64,000 nt of DNA from Paenibacillus chitinolyticus NBRC 15660 (lineage in GTDB: Bacteria; Bacillota; Bacilli; Paenibacillales; NBRC-103111): assembly GCF_000739915.1 (NCBI RefSeq), contig NZ_BBJT01000007.1, positions 248,001 to 312,000 of the forward strand, in the 5' to 3' direction. Position 1 is the stretch's first letter. Every line of letters starts with the position of its first letter. The notes under the pieces are model-generated. The model was given only the letters and a program-made list of their open reading frames with translations, was not told the DNA's origin and ran no database searches. A program made the position numbers and the translations under genes. Shown here in pieces: positions 1 through 8,771 of the stretch.

Positions 1-411
1 CAGGATCATCTTGGTGAAAATAAGCCCCACGGCAATACCCGCTGCAATCGAAGCTCCGCCGATAAATAAATTCTCGATAAAAACGAGCCGGCGCAGCTGC
101 CTCGGGGACATACCGTGCATCATCAGAATACCGAATTCCCGCTTGCGGGTTTGCAGAAAAGTGCCGGCCGAGTACAGGCAGAAGAAAAACGAAAAAATGA
201 AGAGGATCACTTGCGAGAGGCGCATGCCGTCGGTTGCCAATGCACTGATCGTTCTGCTCGTCGATCTCAGCTCTCCCTGCAGATCGGGATGAAACAGCAG
301 CAGGGCATAGACGAAAAAAACAAAGACGGAAAACGAGCTGCTTAAGAAGTGGGCCAGATAGACCCGTTTGTTGCGGATGACGTTATTAAACGCGAACTGT
401 CGGAAAGTCAT
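1..411 (-). CDS. Bce-type ABC transporter permease, N-terminal part (cut by window edge)
   Basis: The reading frame starts with MTFRQFAFNNVIRNKRVYLA at 411 and runs off position 1, so 137 codons are visible. The first residues followed by a hydrophobic segment, then an extracytoplasmic stretch and two more hydrophobic segments, match the N-terminus of BceB/FtsX-type permeases that work with bacitracin-type resistance modules. Its start lies 26 bp inside the end of the upstream ATPase gene, which indicates translational coupling and a shared transcript. By family knowledge the permease would have ten membrane segments and a large extracellular domain that detects peptide antibiotics; those parts are outside the window. 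Confidence 0.85.
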   Translation of the reverse strand, partial: MTFRQFAFNNVIRNKRVYLAHFLSSSFSVFVFFVYALLLFHPDLQGELRSTSRTISALATDGMRLSQVILFIFSFFFCLYSAGTFLQTRKREFGILMMHGMSPRQLRRLVFIENLFIGGASIAAGIAVGLIFTKMIL

Positions 412-1156
412 GTCTGTAGCCTCCTAACAGCGAAAGGGCGTTGATGATCTTCTGGTAAAAGACTTCGCGGTTTCCTCCCTGCGTGATCTCGTTATGAAAC
501 CTGCCGTCCTTGATAAATACTACGCGGTCGCAGTAGCTTGCCGCCATCGCATCGTGCGTGACCAGCATCATCGTCGCTTCCTGCCTCTTGTTCATTGCCG
601 TCAGCAGTTCCATGACATCGCGGGCCGATTTGGAGTCCAGATTGCCTGTCGGTTCGTCGGCAAGCACCAGCTTCGGCGAATGAATCAACGCGCGTGCGAT
701 AGCCGTCCGCTGTGCCTGCCCGCCGGAAATCTCGTAGGTCCGCTTGTCCAGGATCGGCGTAATGCCAAGCTGCTCCGCGATCGGCTCAAGCAGGATTTTC
801 ATCTGATCCAGCGCGACCCCTTCGAGCGTAAGCGGCAGTAAAATATTTTCCTTCACGGTCAGCGTAGGCAGCAAATTGAACGATTGAAAAATAAAGCCCA
901 GCTTGCGTCTGCGGAACAGTGCCAGCTCGTCCGCGTTCATCCGGTGCGGATGATTGCCGTCCACGCAAACCTCGCCCGATGTCGGTTCGTCGATGGTCGA
1001 CACCAGATTGAGCAGCGTCGTTTTACCGCTTCCGGAAGGTCCCATGATGCCGATGAATTCCCCCTTCTCAATCGTCAGGTTAATATCGGACAACGCCTCA
1101 AACGGCATCTTTTCGTTGTAAATTTTGCACAAGTTCGTCACCTTCAAAATATCCAA
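386..1156 (-). CDS. Bce-type ABC transporter ATP-binding protein
   Basis: About 256 residues. Walker A GPSGSGKTT, signature ISGGQAQRT, Walker B LVLADEPT and the H-loop VTHD are all present, so the ATPase should be active. The protein starts DILKVTNLCKIY, typical of BceA/MacB-like ATPases that power peptide-antibiotic sensing and detoxification. I place the start at the TTG at 1156, because AGAAGGGA lies about 10 nt upstream of it. An ATG at 1186 gives ten extra residues and has no good ribosome binding site. A terminator after the kinase gene separates this gene from the RR-HK pair, so it probably has its own promoter activated by the neighbouring response regulator, as in known Bce systems (inference). 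Confidence 0.9.
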   Translation of the reverse strand: MDILKVTNLCKIYNEKMPFEALSDINLTIEKGEFIGIMGPSGSGKTTLLNLVSTIDEPTSGEVCVDGNHPHRMNADELALFRRRKLGFIFQSFNLLPTLTVKENILLPLTLEGVALDQMKILLEPIAEQLGITPILDKRTYEISGGQAQRTAIARALIHSPKLVLADEPTGNLDSKSARDVMELLTAMNKRQEATMMLVTHDAMAASYCDRVVFIKDGRFHNEITQGGNREVFYQKIINALSLLGGYRHDFPTVRV

Positions 1157-1228
1157 GCCAAACACGTCCCTTCTTGCTTCTAGCATACCCCAAGCGATTC
1201 GCCGCTCCTATATCGCTATCTTGCGCCA

Positions 1229-1250
1229 ATCTTACAGGGATGAAAGATTC
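1229..1250. promoter_or_regulatory. Dyad upstream of the ABC genes, candidate response-regulator site
   Basis: AATCTT and AAGATT form a perfect inverted repeat separated by 10 bp, in the gap between the kinase terminator and the ATPase start. Its position is right for a BceR-type operator, but the -35/-10 pair next to it is not clear. Confidence 0.35.
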
Positions 1251-1277
1251 CGTGAACGCACACACCGGTCTATATAC

Positions 1278-1310
1278 AAAAAGGCGAAGAGTGATCGCTC
1301 ACTATTCGCC
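1278..1310 (-). terminator. Rho-independent terminator after the sensor kinase
   Basis: On the minus strand GGCGAATAGTGA pairs with TCACTCTTCGCC and is followed by TTTTT. It begins directly after the kinase stop codon and splits the RR-HK unit from the ABC unit. Confidence 0.85.
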
Positions 1311-2294
1311 CTACTCGGTCGCGTACGGAAAAATGATGCGGACGGCCGTCCCTTTGCCGGTCTCGGACTCGATCTCCACCCGGTGATGCAGACGGTCCGC
1401 AACTTCCTTCACCAAATACAGGCCCATGCCTGTCGATTCTTTAAACTTCCGCCCGTTTTCGCCTGTAAAAAACGGATCGAACACCCGCTTTAAATCGGAT
1501 GGAGGTATGCCGACGCCTTGGTCCGTGACGCTTAGAATAACGGCTTTATCCTGCGCGTGGGCCTTGAAGACGACCTTCGTCCTGCTGCCGGCCGAATAAG
1601 TAATGGCGTTCGAGATCAGCTGCTGGACAATGAACCGGAGCCATTTGGCGTCACTCTCGACCGTGACGCTCTCATCAATCAGAAGCTCCGGATGCACATA
1701 ATGCCGAATGAACGACCGCCGGTTATCCTGAATGACCTCGTTCACAAGCTCTTTCAGCCCCACCCGGTAAATATGGAAGTCCTGCGCGAACGTCTCCCGA
1801 CGCGCCATATAAAGCACCATTTCGAGCCCGTGGCGCAGCCGGTCGGACTCCTCCGCGATACTGGCAAACCGCTCGTCTTCGCCGTTCTGCGTGATGAGCT
1901 GGATGACCGATAGCGGGGTCTTCATTTGGTGCACCCATTGATTCATGAACGTCAGGTGCTGCCGCTGTCTTTCCTCCCGCACGTGCTCCAGCTGTTTACT
2001 CTCGCGGTACCGGGCATCGAGAATCTTCGTTAAAGACGCTGCCAGCGGCGCGCGGCTCACCTTAAGCTCCCGCGGCAGGACGTCGCTCGGGTCTGAGATG
2101 TACCGGTAAAACGCCCGAAGCCGGACATAGCGGTACATCAGATACACAAGCAGAACGCATAGGCCGAGAAACAGCGCGTACAAAGCGGTCCCCAGATGGT
2201 TGTATCCGTCCAGCCAGCAAATAAGCAGAATGACCAGCATCTGCACCAGGCTGAACCCGATAAGCGGCACATGGTCCCGTACAAACAACCTCAT
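1311..2294 (-). CDS. BceS-like intramembrane-sensing histidine kinase
   Basis: About 327 residues. Two membrane segments (about 10-27 and 35-55) are joined by a very short loop, with no extracellular sensor domain: the hallmark of intramembrane-sensing kinases. The phosphoacceptor box HQMKTPLSVI puts the His near residue 122. N, G1 (DQGVGIPPSD) and G2 (GMGLYLVK) boxes follow. The start at 2294 overlaps the response-regulator stop as ATGA, so the two are co-translated. By family knowledge such kinases get their signal from the partner ABC transporter, which lies just downstream here. Confidence 0.93.
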   Translation of the reverse strand: MRLFVRDHVPLIGFSLVQMLVILLICWLDGYNHLGTALYALFLGLCVLLVYLMYRYVRLRAFYRYISDPSDVLPRELKVSRAPLAASLTKILDARYRESKQLEHVREERQRQHLTFMNQWVHQMKTPLSVIQLITQNGEDERFASIAEESDRLRHGLEMVLYMARRETFAQDFHIYRVGLKELVNEVIQDNRRSFIRHYVHPELLIDESVTVESDAKWLRFIVQQLISNAITYSAGSRTKVVFKAHAQDKAVILSVTDQGVGIPPSDLKRVFDPFFTGENGRKFKESTGMGLYLVKEVADRLHHRVEIESETGKGTAVRIIFPYATE

Positions 2295-2992
2295 CGCTTC
2301 GTTTCGCCCTTCCATGTGAGGTGCAGCCGGTATCCGACGCCGCGCAGCGTTTCGATGGCGTCGTCGATGCCGAGTTCCGCCAGCTTTTTGCGCAGCCGCG
2401 TGATATTGACACTGAGCGCGTTATCGTCGACATAGCTGTAATCGTCCCACAGCTTGTCGAGAATCGTCTCCCGGCTGGCAATCCGGGGACAATGATGCAT
2501 CAGCGTCTCCATCAGCAGCGATTCCTTACGCGTCAAAAGCGTGGACTGCTCCTTCAGCCGCAGCTCCATCCGCTCGGGATACAACACCAGTCCGTCCCGT
2601 TCCACAATGCGTTCCTTCGTCGCATAATCGCCGTAGACGCGCCTGATCTGGCTGCGGATCTTGGCCATCACGATTTCGTAATGGAACGGCTTCGTGATAT
2701 AATCGTCCGCCCCGCTCTCCAGCGCCATCACCTGATCCATTTCTCCGCTGCGGGCGGAAATGAAAATAATCGGACACGTGGACACCGTCCGAATTTGGCG
2801 GCACCAGTAGTAACCGTCGTAGCTCGGCAGGTTGACGTCCAGCAGCACGACCTGCGGAAGCTGCTCTTGAAATAATTCCATCACACGCTGGAAATCATCT
2901 GCTACAATCGCTTCATCCCCGTATTTTTGAATGTGCGACTTCAACAATTCCGCTATTTTGGGATCGTCCTCGACGATCATGATTTTGTTCAT
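2291..2992 (-). CDS. OmpR-family response regulator (BceR-like)
   Basis: About 233 residues. The N-terminal receiver domain starts MNKIMIVEDD; the phosphoacceptor Asp is in LLDVNLP (about D52) and the conserved Lys is in YITKPF. The C-terminal winged helix ends with YVDDNALSVNITRLR and GVGYRL, typical of OmpR/PhoB effectors. The start at 2992 has GGGAGGG upstream; the longer frame to 3067 lacks a binding site and precedes the receiver fold. It is first in the RR-HK operon and should activate the ABC genes when peptide antibiotics engage the transporter (family knowledge). Confidence 0.94.
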   Translation of the reverse strand: MNKIMIVEDDPKIAELLKSHIQKYGDEAIVADDFQRVMELFQEQLPQVVLLDVNLPSYDGYYWCRQIRTVSTCPIIFISARSGEMDQVMALESGADDYITKPFHYEIVMAKIRSQIRRVYGDYATKERIVERDGLVLYPERMELRLKEQSTLLTRKESLLMETLMHHCPRIASRETILDKLWDDYSYVDDNALSVNITRLRKKLAELGIDDAIETLRGVGYRLHLTWKGETKR

Positions 2993-3176
2993 CCCGGGAA
3001 AACCCTCCCTTTTGTGCAAATGCCTCGGCGTCACCTCCATTAAACCACAAAAAAGCGCGTGTCCCAATAAGGGACCTACTTGTTGAGAAGCTATATCTCC
3101 CTCAGCAGAGCAATGACCTTCCGTTCGGTTATAATCTTAAGTAGCACTTTATTTTAACAAGAACCGTATACTCCCA

Positions 3177-3207
3177 TTGAATCTCCAGTTACAGGAGATA
3201 GTAAACT
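3177..3207 (+). promoter_or_regulatory. MerR-type promoter/operator of the MerR gene at 3229
   Basis: TTGAAT (3177-3182), a 19-bp spacer and TAAACT (3202-3207). The spacer holds the dyad TCTCC-N7-GGAGA. A 19-bp spacer with an internal dyad is diagnostic of MerR-regulated promoters. The same -35 plus dyad recurs at 5792-5822 before the lipase gene. Confidence 0.85.
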
Positions 3208-3228
3208 AACTTTTCGGAGGTGAGTGGT

Positions 3229-4230
3229 TTGTATTCAAAAAGCGGCACGGATTCGCAGAAGCAGCAAGCTTCTGATTCTATAGACCAAGAGCGGACTTAT
3301 TCGATCGGGGACGTGGCCAAAATAATCGGATCTACCATCAAAACCGTGCGTTACTACGATGAGGTCGGATTAGTAAAGCCCACTACCTACACAGAGGGAG
3401 GGCACCGGTTGTACACGACGCAAGATATATGGCGTTTAGAGCTGACGATAACTCTGCGTTACTTGGATTTTGGAATTGATGAAATAAGCCAGATCATCTC
3501 CCGGGAAACACCCGTTGATAAAGCACTTGACTGGCAGATCGAGTCCTTAGAGCTACAGGTAAGCACGCTGTCGAATATGATTTCGATTTTGCGAATGGCG
3601 AAGGAGAATGAAGGGGATTCCCTGCAGTATGTCTATGACCTGGTCCATGAACGGGCCGTCAATAACGAAAAGCGAAGCCGTTTCATCGCGAAAAGAGTGG
3701 AAGAATCCAAATTTTTAGAGGGCGTTCCTGCGGAATGGAGAAGCTCACTTCTTTATAACTTTAACAAGCACATTGTAAATCAGACGAAAACGTCGGCCAA
3801 ACAAACCGTTGCTTGGAACGAGTTACAGGAACTTATTAACGATCCCGAGTTTATTTCGGACCTTAGAAAAGATGAGTTTCTGTTTTTTAATATGGTCCAT
3901 CAACCTCGATTGGGTGCGGACGCATGGGTCAAGAACCTTGAGGGAATACACACCCGGTTAAATACGGCTTTGAAGCGCAAATTAGGTGCCGAAAGTCCTT
4001 TTGTACAGGCCATTGTAGAGGATACGGCCATGCTGTATGCGAACTCGGAGCAATCGGTTGATCAAGAAGAGTTTTTTCGCTACTTTGCCGAATATTCACA
4101 GAGAACCCCATCGGAACGCATCGAACGCTTCAACACGCTATGCTCCCTCTTGAGTCCTAAATTCCGCTTGTTTTCTCAAGGAAACCTCTTATTGCTTCAA
4201 GGTATAAAGTGGAGGCTTGAACAGATGTAG
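3229..4230 (+). CDS. MerR-family transcriptional regulator with long C-terminal domain
   Basis: About 333 residues. The HTH region reads YSIGDVAKIIGSTIKTVRYY, followed by the usual EGGHRLYTTQDIWRL wing. The remaining ~240 residues are a helical effector region that I cannot assign to a ligand. I favour the TTG at 3229, because GGAGGTGA ends about 5-8 nt before it; the GTG at 3220 overlaps that binding site. Its promoter carries a MerR-type 19-bp spacer, so it is probably autoregulated. An identical operator precedes the downstream, convergently oriented lipase gene, which makes that gene a likely target. Confidence 0.9.
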   Translation: MYSKSGTDSQKQQASDSIDQERTYSIGDVAKIIGSTIKTVRYYDEVGLVKPTTYTEGGHRLYTTQDIWRLELTITLRYLDFGIDEISQIISRETPVDKALDWQIESLELQVSTLSNMISILRMAKENEGDSLQYVYDLVHERAVNNEKRSRFIAKRVEESKFLEGVPAEWRSSLLYNFNKHIVNQTKTSAKQTVAWNELQELINDPEFISDLRKDEFLFFNMVHQPRLGADAWVKNLEGIHTRLNTALKRKLGAESPFVQAIVEDTAMLYANSEQSVDQEEFFRYFAEYSQRTPSERIERFNTLCSLLSPKFRLFSQGNLLLLQGIKWRLEQM

Positions 4231-4295
4231 CCGTTAACGAGAAGACGAGGGCTATTCGCCCTCATCCGTTCGCTGACGGCGGCGGAAATTCAGGC

Positions 4296-5747
4296 TCAGC
4301 CTTTCTCCAGCGTGAATCCCTGATGTTCGCCGATAGTCTGTTCCAATAGATTAAACGGCTTTTGCTTTAAATAATGGTTAAAGAAATCAAGCGAGTATTC
4401 GTTGATCAGCCGGTGCGCCTTTCGTACCTCCACCCCTTCCATCTTTTCAAAGACGGGTGAAATCAGATACATATCGGAGAAGCCCATATGCTTCATGGCT
4501 TTCATTTTGATCCAGTAATTTCCGCCTACGGTTATATCTTTATACCGCGCTAATGTTTCGTCAAAAAACTTAGTCAGATCCTCTCTTGTCGTACCCTGAG
4601 AAGCGATATTCTCATCGCTCATATTCTTCGTACCGGAAAGCGTGTCGTCTGCGCTAAACATCAGAAACGGCTTCCCCAGTCCTTCCGCCGGAATCCGCAG
4701 CTCGCCGTATAATCCGCCGTCCATATTGATTGCCGCTTTAATCCGGGAATCCGCCATCAGCATTTGGACGGCTGTCGCTCCGCCGAAGGAATGGCCGAAC
4801 ATACCCATGTTCTCCAGATCCATTCGGTTTGTAAAACGAGCGTCCGGATCGTTCTTGGCAAGCCGCTCGATTTGATCGACCACAAACTTTGCGTCTTCCA
4901 CCCATTCCCCGTTTATTTTATCTAAATAGGCAACCGTATTCCCTTCTTGAGGAACAAAATTTACAACGCGGCCATCGGGGAAAACCGATGTTGTACTACG
5001 GTAAGTATGATCAATGCCTACGACGATATAACCCTGACTGGCCAATTGTTCGACCTCGAACGTGTTTTGATTTTTGGTTCCGTTTAAGGAGTGCGAAAAA
5101 ACGAGCACAGGATAGGCCGGTTCCTTATCGGATAGTTCCGCTTTTTCAATCGCATGAGTTTTAACCATTCCGATGCTCGTAAATAGCAGTTTAGGCAGAT
5201 GAAGCGCTTTGCCGTATCCATCTGCAAAAATATCCCCATGAGACACATAAGAAGCCGTCTTTCCTTTTGCGTTCATGTTCGCCGGATACCAAATCTGCAC
5301 CATCAATTCTCTCTTATCACCGGCATCGGGAGTATGAGTCTCCTCTCGCCGATCGTCTTTCCAATGATAGGATACGGTTCCGATTTTGTAAGGGCCCGCC
5401 GGTTTCTCGAACGTGAATACCGGGAGCAGGACGGGCAGGGCTACGGCTGCGGAAGAATAAAGTGCGGCAAGCGCCGTAATCAGAATGACCCGGGTTCGGG
5501 CTGCCTTCTTTTCCTCTTCCTTCGGTTTACGGTACCTTACAGCAAAAATCGCGATTGGGATTAAGGTCATCGCATAGACCGGGATCATTTGCCAACGCAT
5601 GCCCTCGGTTAGCCCGTGCGTCAGCACCAATAGGCCGGAAACTCCGAAACCGATAAGCAGCCCGCGCCGCGACTTGTTCTTGGCCATTATTGACCAACCG
5701 AGCAATAAGATATTAAAGATGGTAACTAGCATTTCAAAAGACCTCAT
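4296..5747 (-). CDS. Membrane-anchored alpha/beta hydrolase, PAF-acetylhydrolase-like
   Basis: About 483 residues. The first ~110 residues hold four hydrophobic segments; the rest is an alpha/beta hydrolase of the platelet-activating-factor acetylhydrolase/dienelactone-hydrolase type. The nucleophile elbow GHSFGG puts Ser near residue 320. FSHSLNG may form the oxyanion region, and a late HMGFSD may supply the catalytic His. The start at 5747 has GGAGGG nine bases upstream; an earlier ATG at 5822 would lie inside the promoter. A lipid or ester substrate is likely but not identifiable. It should be controlled by the MerR protein at 3229-4230. Confidence 0.82.
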   Translation of the reverse strand: MRSFEMLVTIFNILLLGWSIMAKNKSRRGLLIGFGVSGLLVLTHGLTEGMRWQMIPVYAMTLIPIAIFAVRYRKPKEEEKKAARTRVILITALAALYSSAAVALPVLLPVFTFEKPAGPYKIGTVSYHWKDDRREETHTPDAGDKRELMVQIWYPANMNAKGKTASYVSHGDIFADGYGKALHLPKLLFTSIGMVKTHAIEKAELSDKEPAYPVLVFSHSLNGTKNQNTFEVEQLASQGYIVVGIDHTYRSTTSVFPDGRVVNFVPQEGNTVAYLDKINGEWVEDAKFVVDQIERLAKNDPDARFTNRMDLENMGMFGHSFGGATAVQMLMADSRIKAAINMDGGLYGELRIPAEGLGKPFLMFSADDTLSGTKNMSDENIASQGTTREDLTKFFDETLARYKDITVGGNYWIKMKAMKHMGFSDMYLISPVFEKMEGVEVRKAHRLINEYSLDFFNHYLKQKPFNLLEQTIGEHQGFTLEKG

Positions 5748-5791
5748 AAGAGAAAACCCTCCATTTACAGTTTTGGCTGCTTGCAGCTCAA

Positions 5792-5822
5792 AGTATAAAT
5801 CCTCCTGTAACTGGAGATTCAA
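5792..5822 (-). promoter_or_regulatory. MerR-type promoter/operator of the lipase gene
   Basis: On the minus strand TTGAAT (5822-5817), 19-bp spacer, TATACT (5797-5792). The first 15 bases of the spacer (CTCCAGTTACAGGAG) are identical to the MerR gene's own promoter at 3177-3207. This directly links the two genes. Confidence 0.88.
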
Positions 5823-5857
5823 CCGTTGTTTATGTAATAGGTCAGCTTAATTTTCCC

Positions 5858-5922
5858 ATAAAAAAAATCCCCTCTAAGTAAACGGTAAAGTGCTAGTTAA
5901 GCACTGTTTACTTAAAAGGGAT
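5858..5922 (-). terminator. Terminator after the pyridoxamine-oxidase-like gene
   Basis: A long stem: ATCCC pairs with GGGAT, TAAGTAAAC with GTTTACTTA, and AGTGCT with AGCACT. On the minus strand it ends in a T-run, where the plus strand has an A-run at 5861-5867. Confidence 0.85.
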
Positions 5923-5959
5923 GCTATCCGTATTGTGAGGAGCCGGTTTCTGTATAACC

Positions 5960-6448
5960 CTAGTTCAATTCGACCGTTTTATTTAGATCCGATTCGTCAT
6001 TTTCTTTTCCCGTCAGTTTCTTGAACATATTCTTCACCAGCTTCATTCTGTTGCCGGCTTCCCAGTACTCGGCGGTTTCCGCTTTGACTTTGATCAAGAC
6101 GAGACTCGGATCATCGCTCGAAACCCCGAAAAACTTCTCGTACATAGGACTCCAAAGCTCTTTCAGTTTGGCCTTGTCTTCAATCAGTTCAGCTTCACCG
6201 CGAACCGATACATACGATTTGTCCACGTATGCCAGGTTGACGTTCTTATTCTCAAGAAGCTCCCGATAAACGCTCTTGTCCTTTTGAGTCATAAACCACA
6301 GGTCCCCGTCGAATTCCACTTCCTGAGTGCTCATCGGCCGGGATACCAACCCGTCGCTGCTTATGGTCGTGAGCATGGCGACGTCGATGTCTTTGATTAA
6401 ATCCCGGACCTTCTCGATAGCTTCCTGATTTTTTTCATAAGTGCTCAT
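5960..6448 (-). CDS. Pyridoxamine 5'-phosphate oxidase-related protein (general stress protein 26-like)
   Basis: About 162 residues. MLTTISSDGLVSRPMSTQEV followed by GDLWFMT and VNLAYVDKSYVSVRGEAEL is the split-barrel flavin-binding fold of the general stress protein 26/PNPOx-like family. Members bind FMN or related cofactors; the physiological substrate is usually unknown. The start at 6448 has GGGGATG five bases upstream; the long N-terminal extension of the open frame lacks family similarity. It is monocistronic, with its own strong terminator. The C-terminal ~25 residues are lysine-rich and variable. Confidence 0.85.
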   Translation of the reverse strand: MSTYEKNQEAIEKVRDLIKDIDVAMLTTISSDGLVSRPMSTQEVEFDGDLWFMTQKDKSVYRELLENKNVNLAYVDKSYVSVRGEAELIEDKAKLKELWSPMYEKFFGVSSDDPSLVLIKVKAETAEYWEAGNRMKLVKNMFKKLTGKENDESDLNKTVELN

Positions 6449-6593
6449 TCTAACATCCCCTTTTTGTGTTTGTCGGTATACGAATGGAACCAACTGAAAA
6501 GTTCCAGCCAAGTGCACAGTCTCTCTTCTATATAAACCAAACGTATAGACCGGCAAACGGAAAGCTCCTAAAGCTTGTACGAAGCTTACTCCT

Positions 6594-7532
6594 TTAAGGA
6601 TTGAGCGCTCTTGCAATCGCATCCACATAATTTTCGCTGGCGCGTCGGCTTACTTCCGCTTGCGGGACCATCACTTCAAAGCTGTGGAATGTGCCGGGAT
6701 ATAGATGAAATTCGACGTCTACACCCGCTTGCGCCAGGCGCGTGACATATTCAATCGTCTCATCCCGGAACAGATCGAGCTGGCCTATGCAAGTATAGGT
6801 CGGCGGCAGCCCCGCCAAGCTTTCCGCTCTCGACGGCACCGCATATGGGGACACCCCGCTGTCTTCGATACGATTGCCCAAGTACATGCTCCAGGCCGCC
6901 AAATTGTTCGCCCGATTCCAGGTTGCGTTATCAGCCGTAATTTCAAAACTTGACGCCGTAATGTTGCGGTCGTCGATCATCGGATACAGCGGCATTTGGA
7001 AGATGAGGGACGGCCCTCCTTTGTCGCGAACCATTAAAGCAAGCGCTGCGGTCAGACCGCCGCCCCCGCTTGCACCGGCAATCGCGACACGCTTCAAGTC
7101 GATGCCCAGCAGTTCGGCTTCGTCCGTCATCCATGTCAATGCGGTGTAACAATCATCGATGGCAGCCGGGTAAGGGTGCTCGGGAGCAAGCCGATAATCA
7201 ACCGATACGACGACGCATTCAGCCGCCTGCACGAAGCGTTCGCACAAAGCGTCGTCCATATCCGGATGGCCCATTACATAGCCTCCCCCGTGAATCCACA
7301 GCATGGCCGGAAGCTTAGCGCCAGTTCGCTGGGAAGGCTCATAGATTTTGACCAGCATCTCGCCTGCTAGGCTCGGAATCATCCGGCTTGTCGTGCGCAC
7401 GTGCTCCGACTTCTGGATGGGAGGATTCGACAAATAACTTCGGCTCAGTTCTAAATTTTCCTCCAGTTGAAATCCAGGGAATTCGGCTATTATCGGCCTT
7501 AACTCTGGCAATACCCGATTTTCAAAATCCAT
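6594..7532 (-). CDS. Alpha/beta hydrolase, HSL-family esterase
   Basis: About 312 residues. The oxyanion-hole motif HGGGYVMG, the nucleophile elbow GASGGGG (Ser in the usual GDSAGG position), and a late DLFRDE and GTFHSF supplying Asp and His mark a hormone-sensitive-lipase-type carboxylesterase. The elbow reads GASGG rather than GDSAG, a known variation. The ATG at 7532 has TAGGAG eight bases upstream; the GTG at 7541 is too close to it. The gene overlaps the end of the upstream LLM oxidoreductase by 11 bp, so the two form an operon. Confidence 0.9.
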   Translation of the reverse strand: MDFENRVLPELRPIIAEFPGFQLEENLELSRSYLSNPPIQKSEHVRTTSRMIPSLAGEMLVKIYEPSQRTGAKLPAMLWIHGGGYVMGHPDMDDALCERFVQAAECVVVSVDYRLAPEHPYPAAIDDCYTALTWMTDEAELLGIDLKRVAIAGASGGGGLTAALALMVRDKGGPSLIFQMPLYPMIDDRNITASSFEITADNATWNRANNLAAWSMYLGNRIEDSGVSPYAVPSRAESLAGLPPTYTCIGQLDLFRDETIEYVTRLAQAGVDVEFHLYPGTFHSFEVMVPQAEVSRRASENYVDAIARALNP

Positions 7533-8616
7533 TTGAATCACTCCTATAATTGAATGTTGATCTTTTTTCCGTCTCAGCTTCCCACTTGGTTATTTCCTCC
7601 CGAACCCGGGGGGCTACCTCGGTTCCTAACAGCTCAATGGCTCTCATCACCTCGGCATGCGGCATCGTGCTTAACGGAACATACAGCATAAAGCGTGTAA
7701 CGCCTACATGTTTGCGAAGGTGAATGATCTTCTGGGCCACCGTCTCGGGATCGCCGACATACAGTGCGCCTTCAAAGCTGCGCGCGGCATCGTAGCTGGC
7801 ACGATCATAATGCGCCCAGCCCCGCTCCTTGCCTAATCTATTCATACCTGCCATCGTAGAAGGAAAAAATGTATCTGCAGCATGTTCAGTACTCTCTCCA
7901 ACAAATCCTATGGAGTGCGATCCGACCCTGAGCTGCGATTCGTCATGACCGGCATGCGCCGCCGCCTTCTTATAAAGCTGCACAAGCGGTGCAAAATCCG
8001 TCGGTCTTCCACCGATTATCGCCAGCATCAAGGGCAATCCTAACAAACCTGCACGGATAGCAGACTCCTGTCTGCCCCCGCTGCCAATCCAAACCGGTAA
8101 AGAATTTTGAACGGGCCGCGGATACACGCCCAAATTGTTAATTGTCGGCCGATGCTTGCCTTTCCAGGTTACTCTTTCGGACTCCCGCATTTTAAGGAGC
8201 AATGCCAGATGTTCTTCAAACAGCTCATCATAGTCATTCAAGTCATAGCCGAACAGCGGAAAAGATTCAATAAAGGAACCCCGGCCCGCTATAATCTCCG
8301 CACGTCCATTTGAAATGCCGTCCAGCGTAGCAAAATCCTGAAAGACGCGCACCGGATCAACTGAAGAAAGCACCGTCACAGCACTGGTCAGCCGAATCCG
8401 TTTCGTCTGTGACGCAGCCGCAGACAGCACAAGTGCCGGTGAAGATGCCGCATAATCCTGCCGGTGATGCTCACCTATGCCAAACACATCAAGTCCCACT
8501 TGATCGGCAAGGACAATTTCCTCAACAACTTCACGCAATCGCTGTGCGTGACTCATCACCTCACCGGTCCGAATGTCCGGCTTTGTTTCTACAAACGAAG
8601 TAATCCCTATCTCCAC
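7522..8616 (-). CDS. LLM-class flavin-dependent oxidoreductase (luciferase-like)
   Basis: About 364 residues. FGIGEHHRQDYAASSPALVL, TSAVTVLSSVDPVRVFQDFA and ISNGRAEIIAGRGSF are signatures of the bacterial luciferase-like monooxygenase family, which uses reduced FMN. The GTG at 8616 has AGGAGA eight bases upstream; the TTG at 8622 would sit too close. It is first in a two-gene operon with the esterase at 6594-7532. That pairing suggests oxidation of a small organic substrate followed by ester hydrolysis, as in Baeyer-Villiger-type routes (inference). Confidence 0.9.
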   Translation of the reverse strand: MEIGITSFVETKPDIRTGEVMSHAQRLREVVEEIVLADQVGLDVFGIGEHHRQDYAASSPALVLSAAASQTKRIRLTSAVTVLSSVDPVRVFQDFATLDGISNGRAEIIAGRGSFIESFPLFGYDLNDYDELFEEHLALLLKMRESERVTWKGKHRPTINNLGVYPRPVQNSLPVWIGSGGRQESAIRAGLLGLPLMLAIIGGRPTDFAPLVQLYKKAAAHAGHDESQLRVGSHSIGFVGESTEHAADTFFPSTMAGMNRLGKERGWAHYDRASYDAARSFEGALYVGDPETVAQKIIHLRKHVGVTRFMLYVPLSTMPHAEVMRAIELLGTEVAPRVREEITKWEAETEKRSTFNYRSDSNGF

Positions 8617-8771
8617 GGTCAATCTCTCCTATTCGAATAGTTTTCTCTGTCCATAACTTTGAAATTGCGATCTCTTATCCCGGTCTTTTTCAAGTAGGGG
8701 ATGTAAAGCTAAATAATTCAAATCATCATATTTGTATATTTGAATATGTAAATACAAAAAAACACGCAGCT

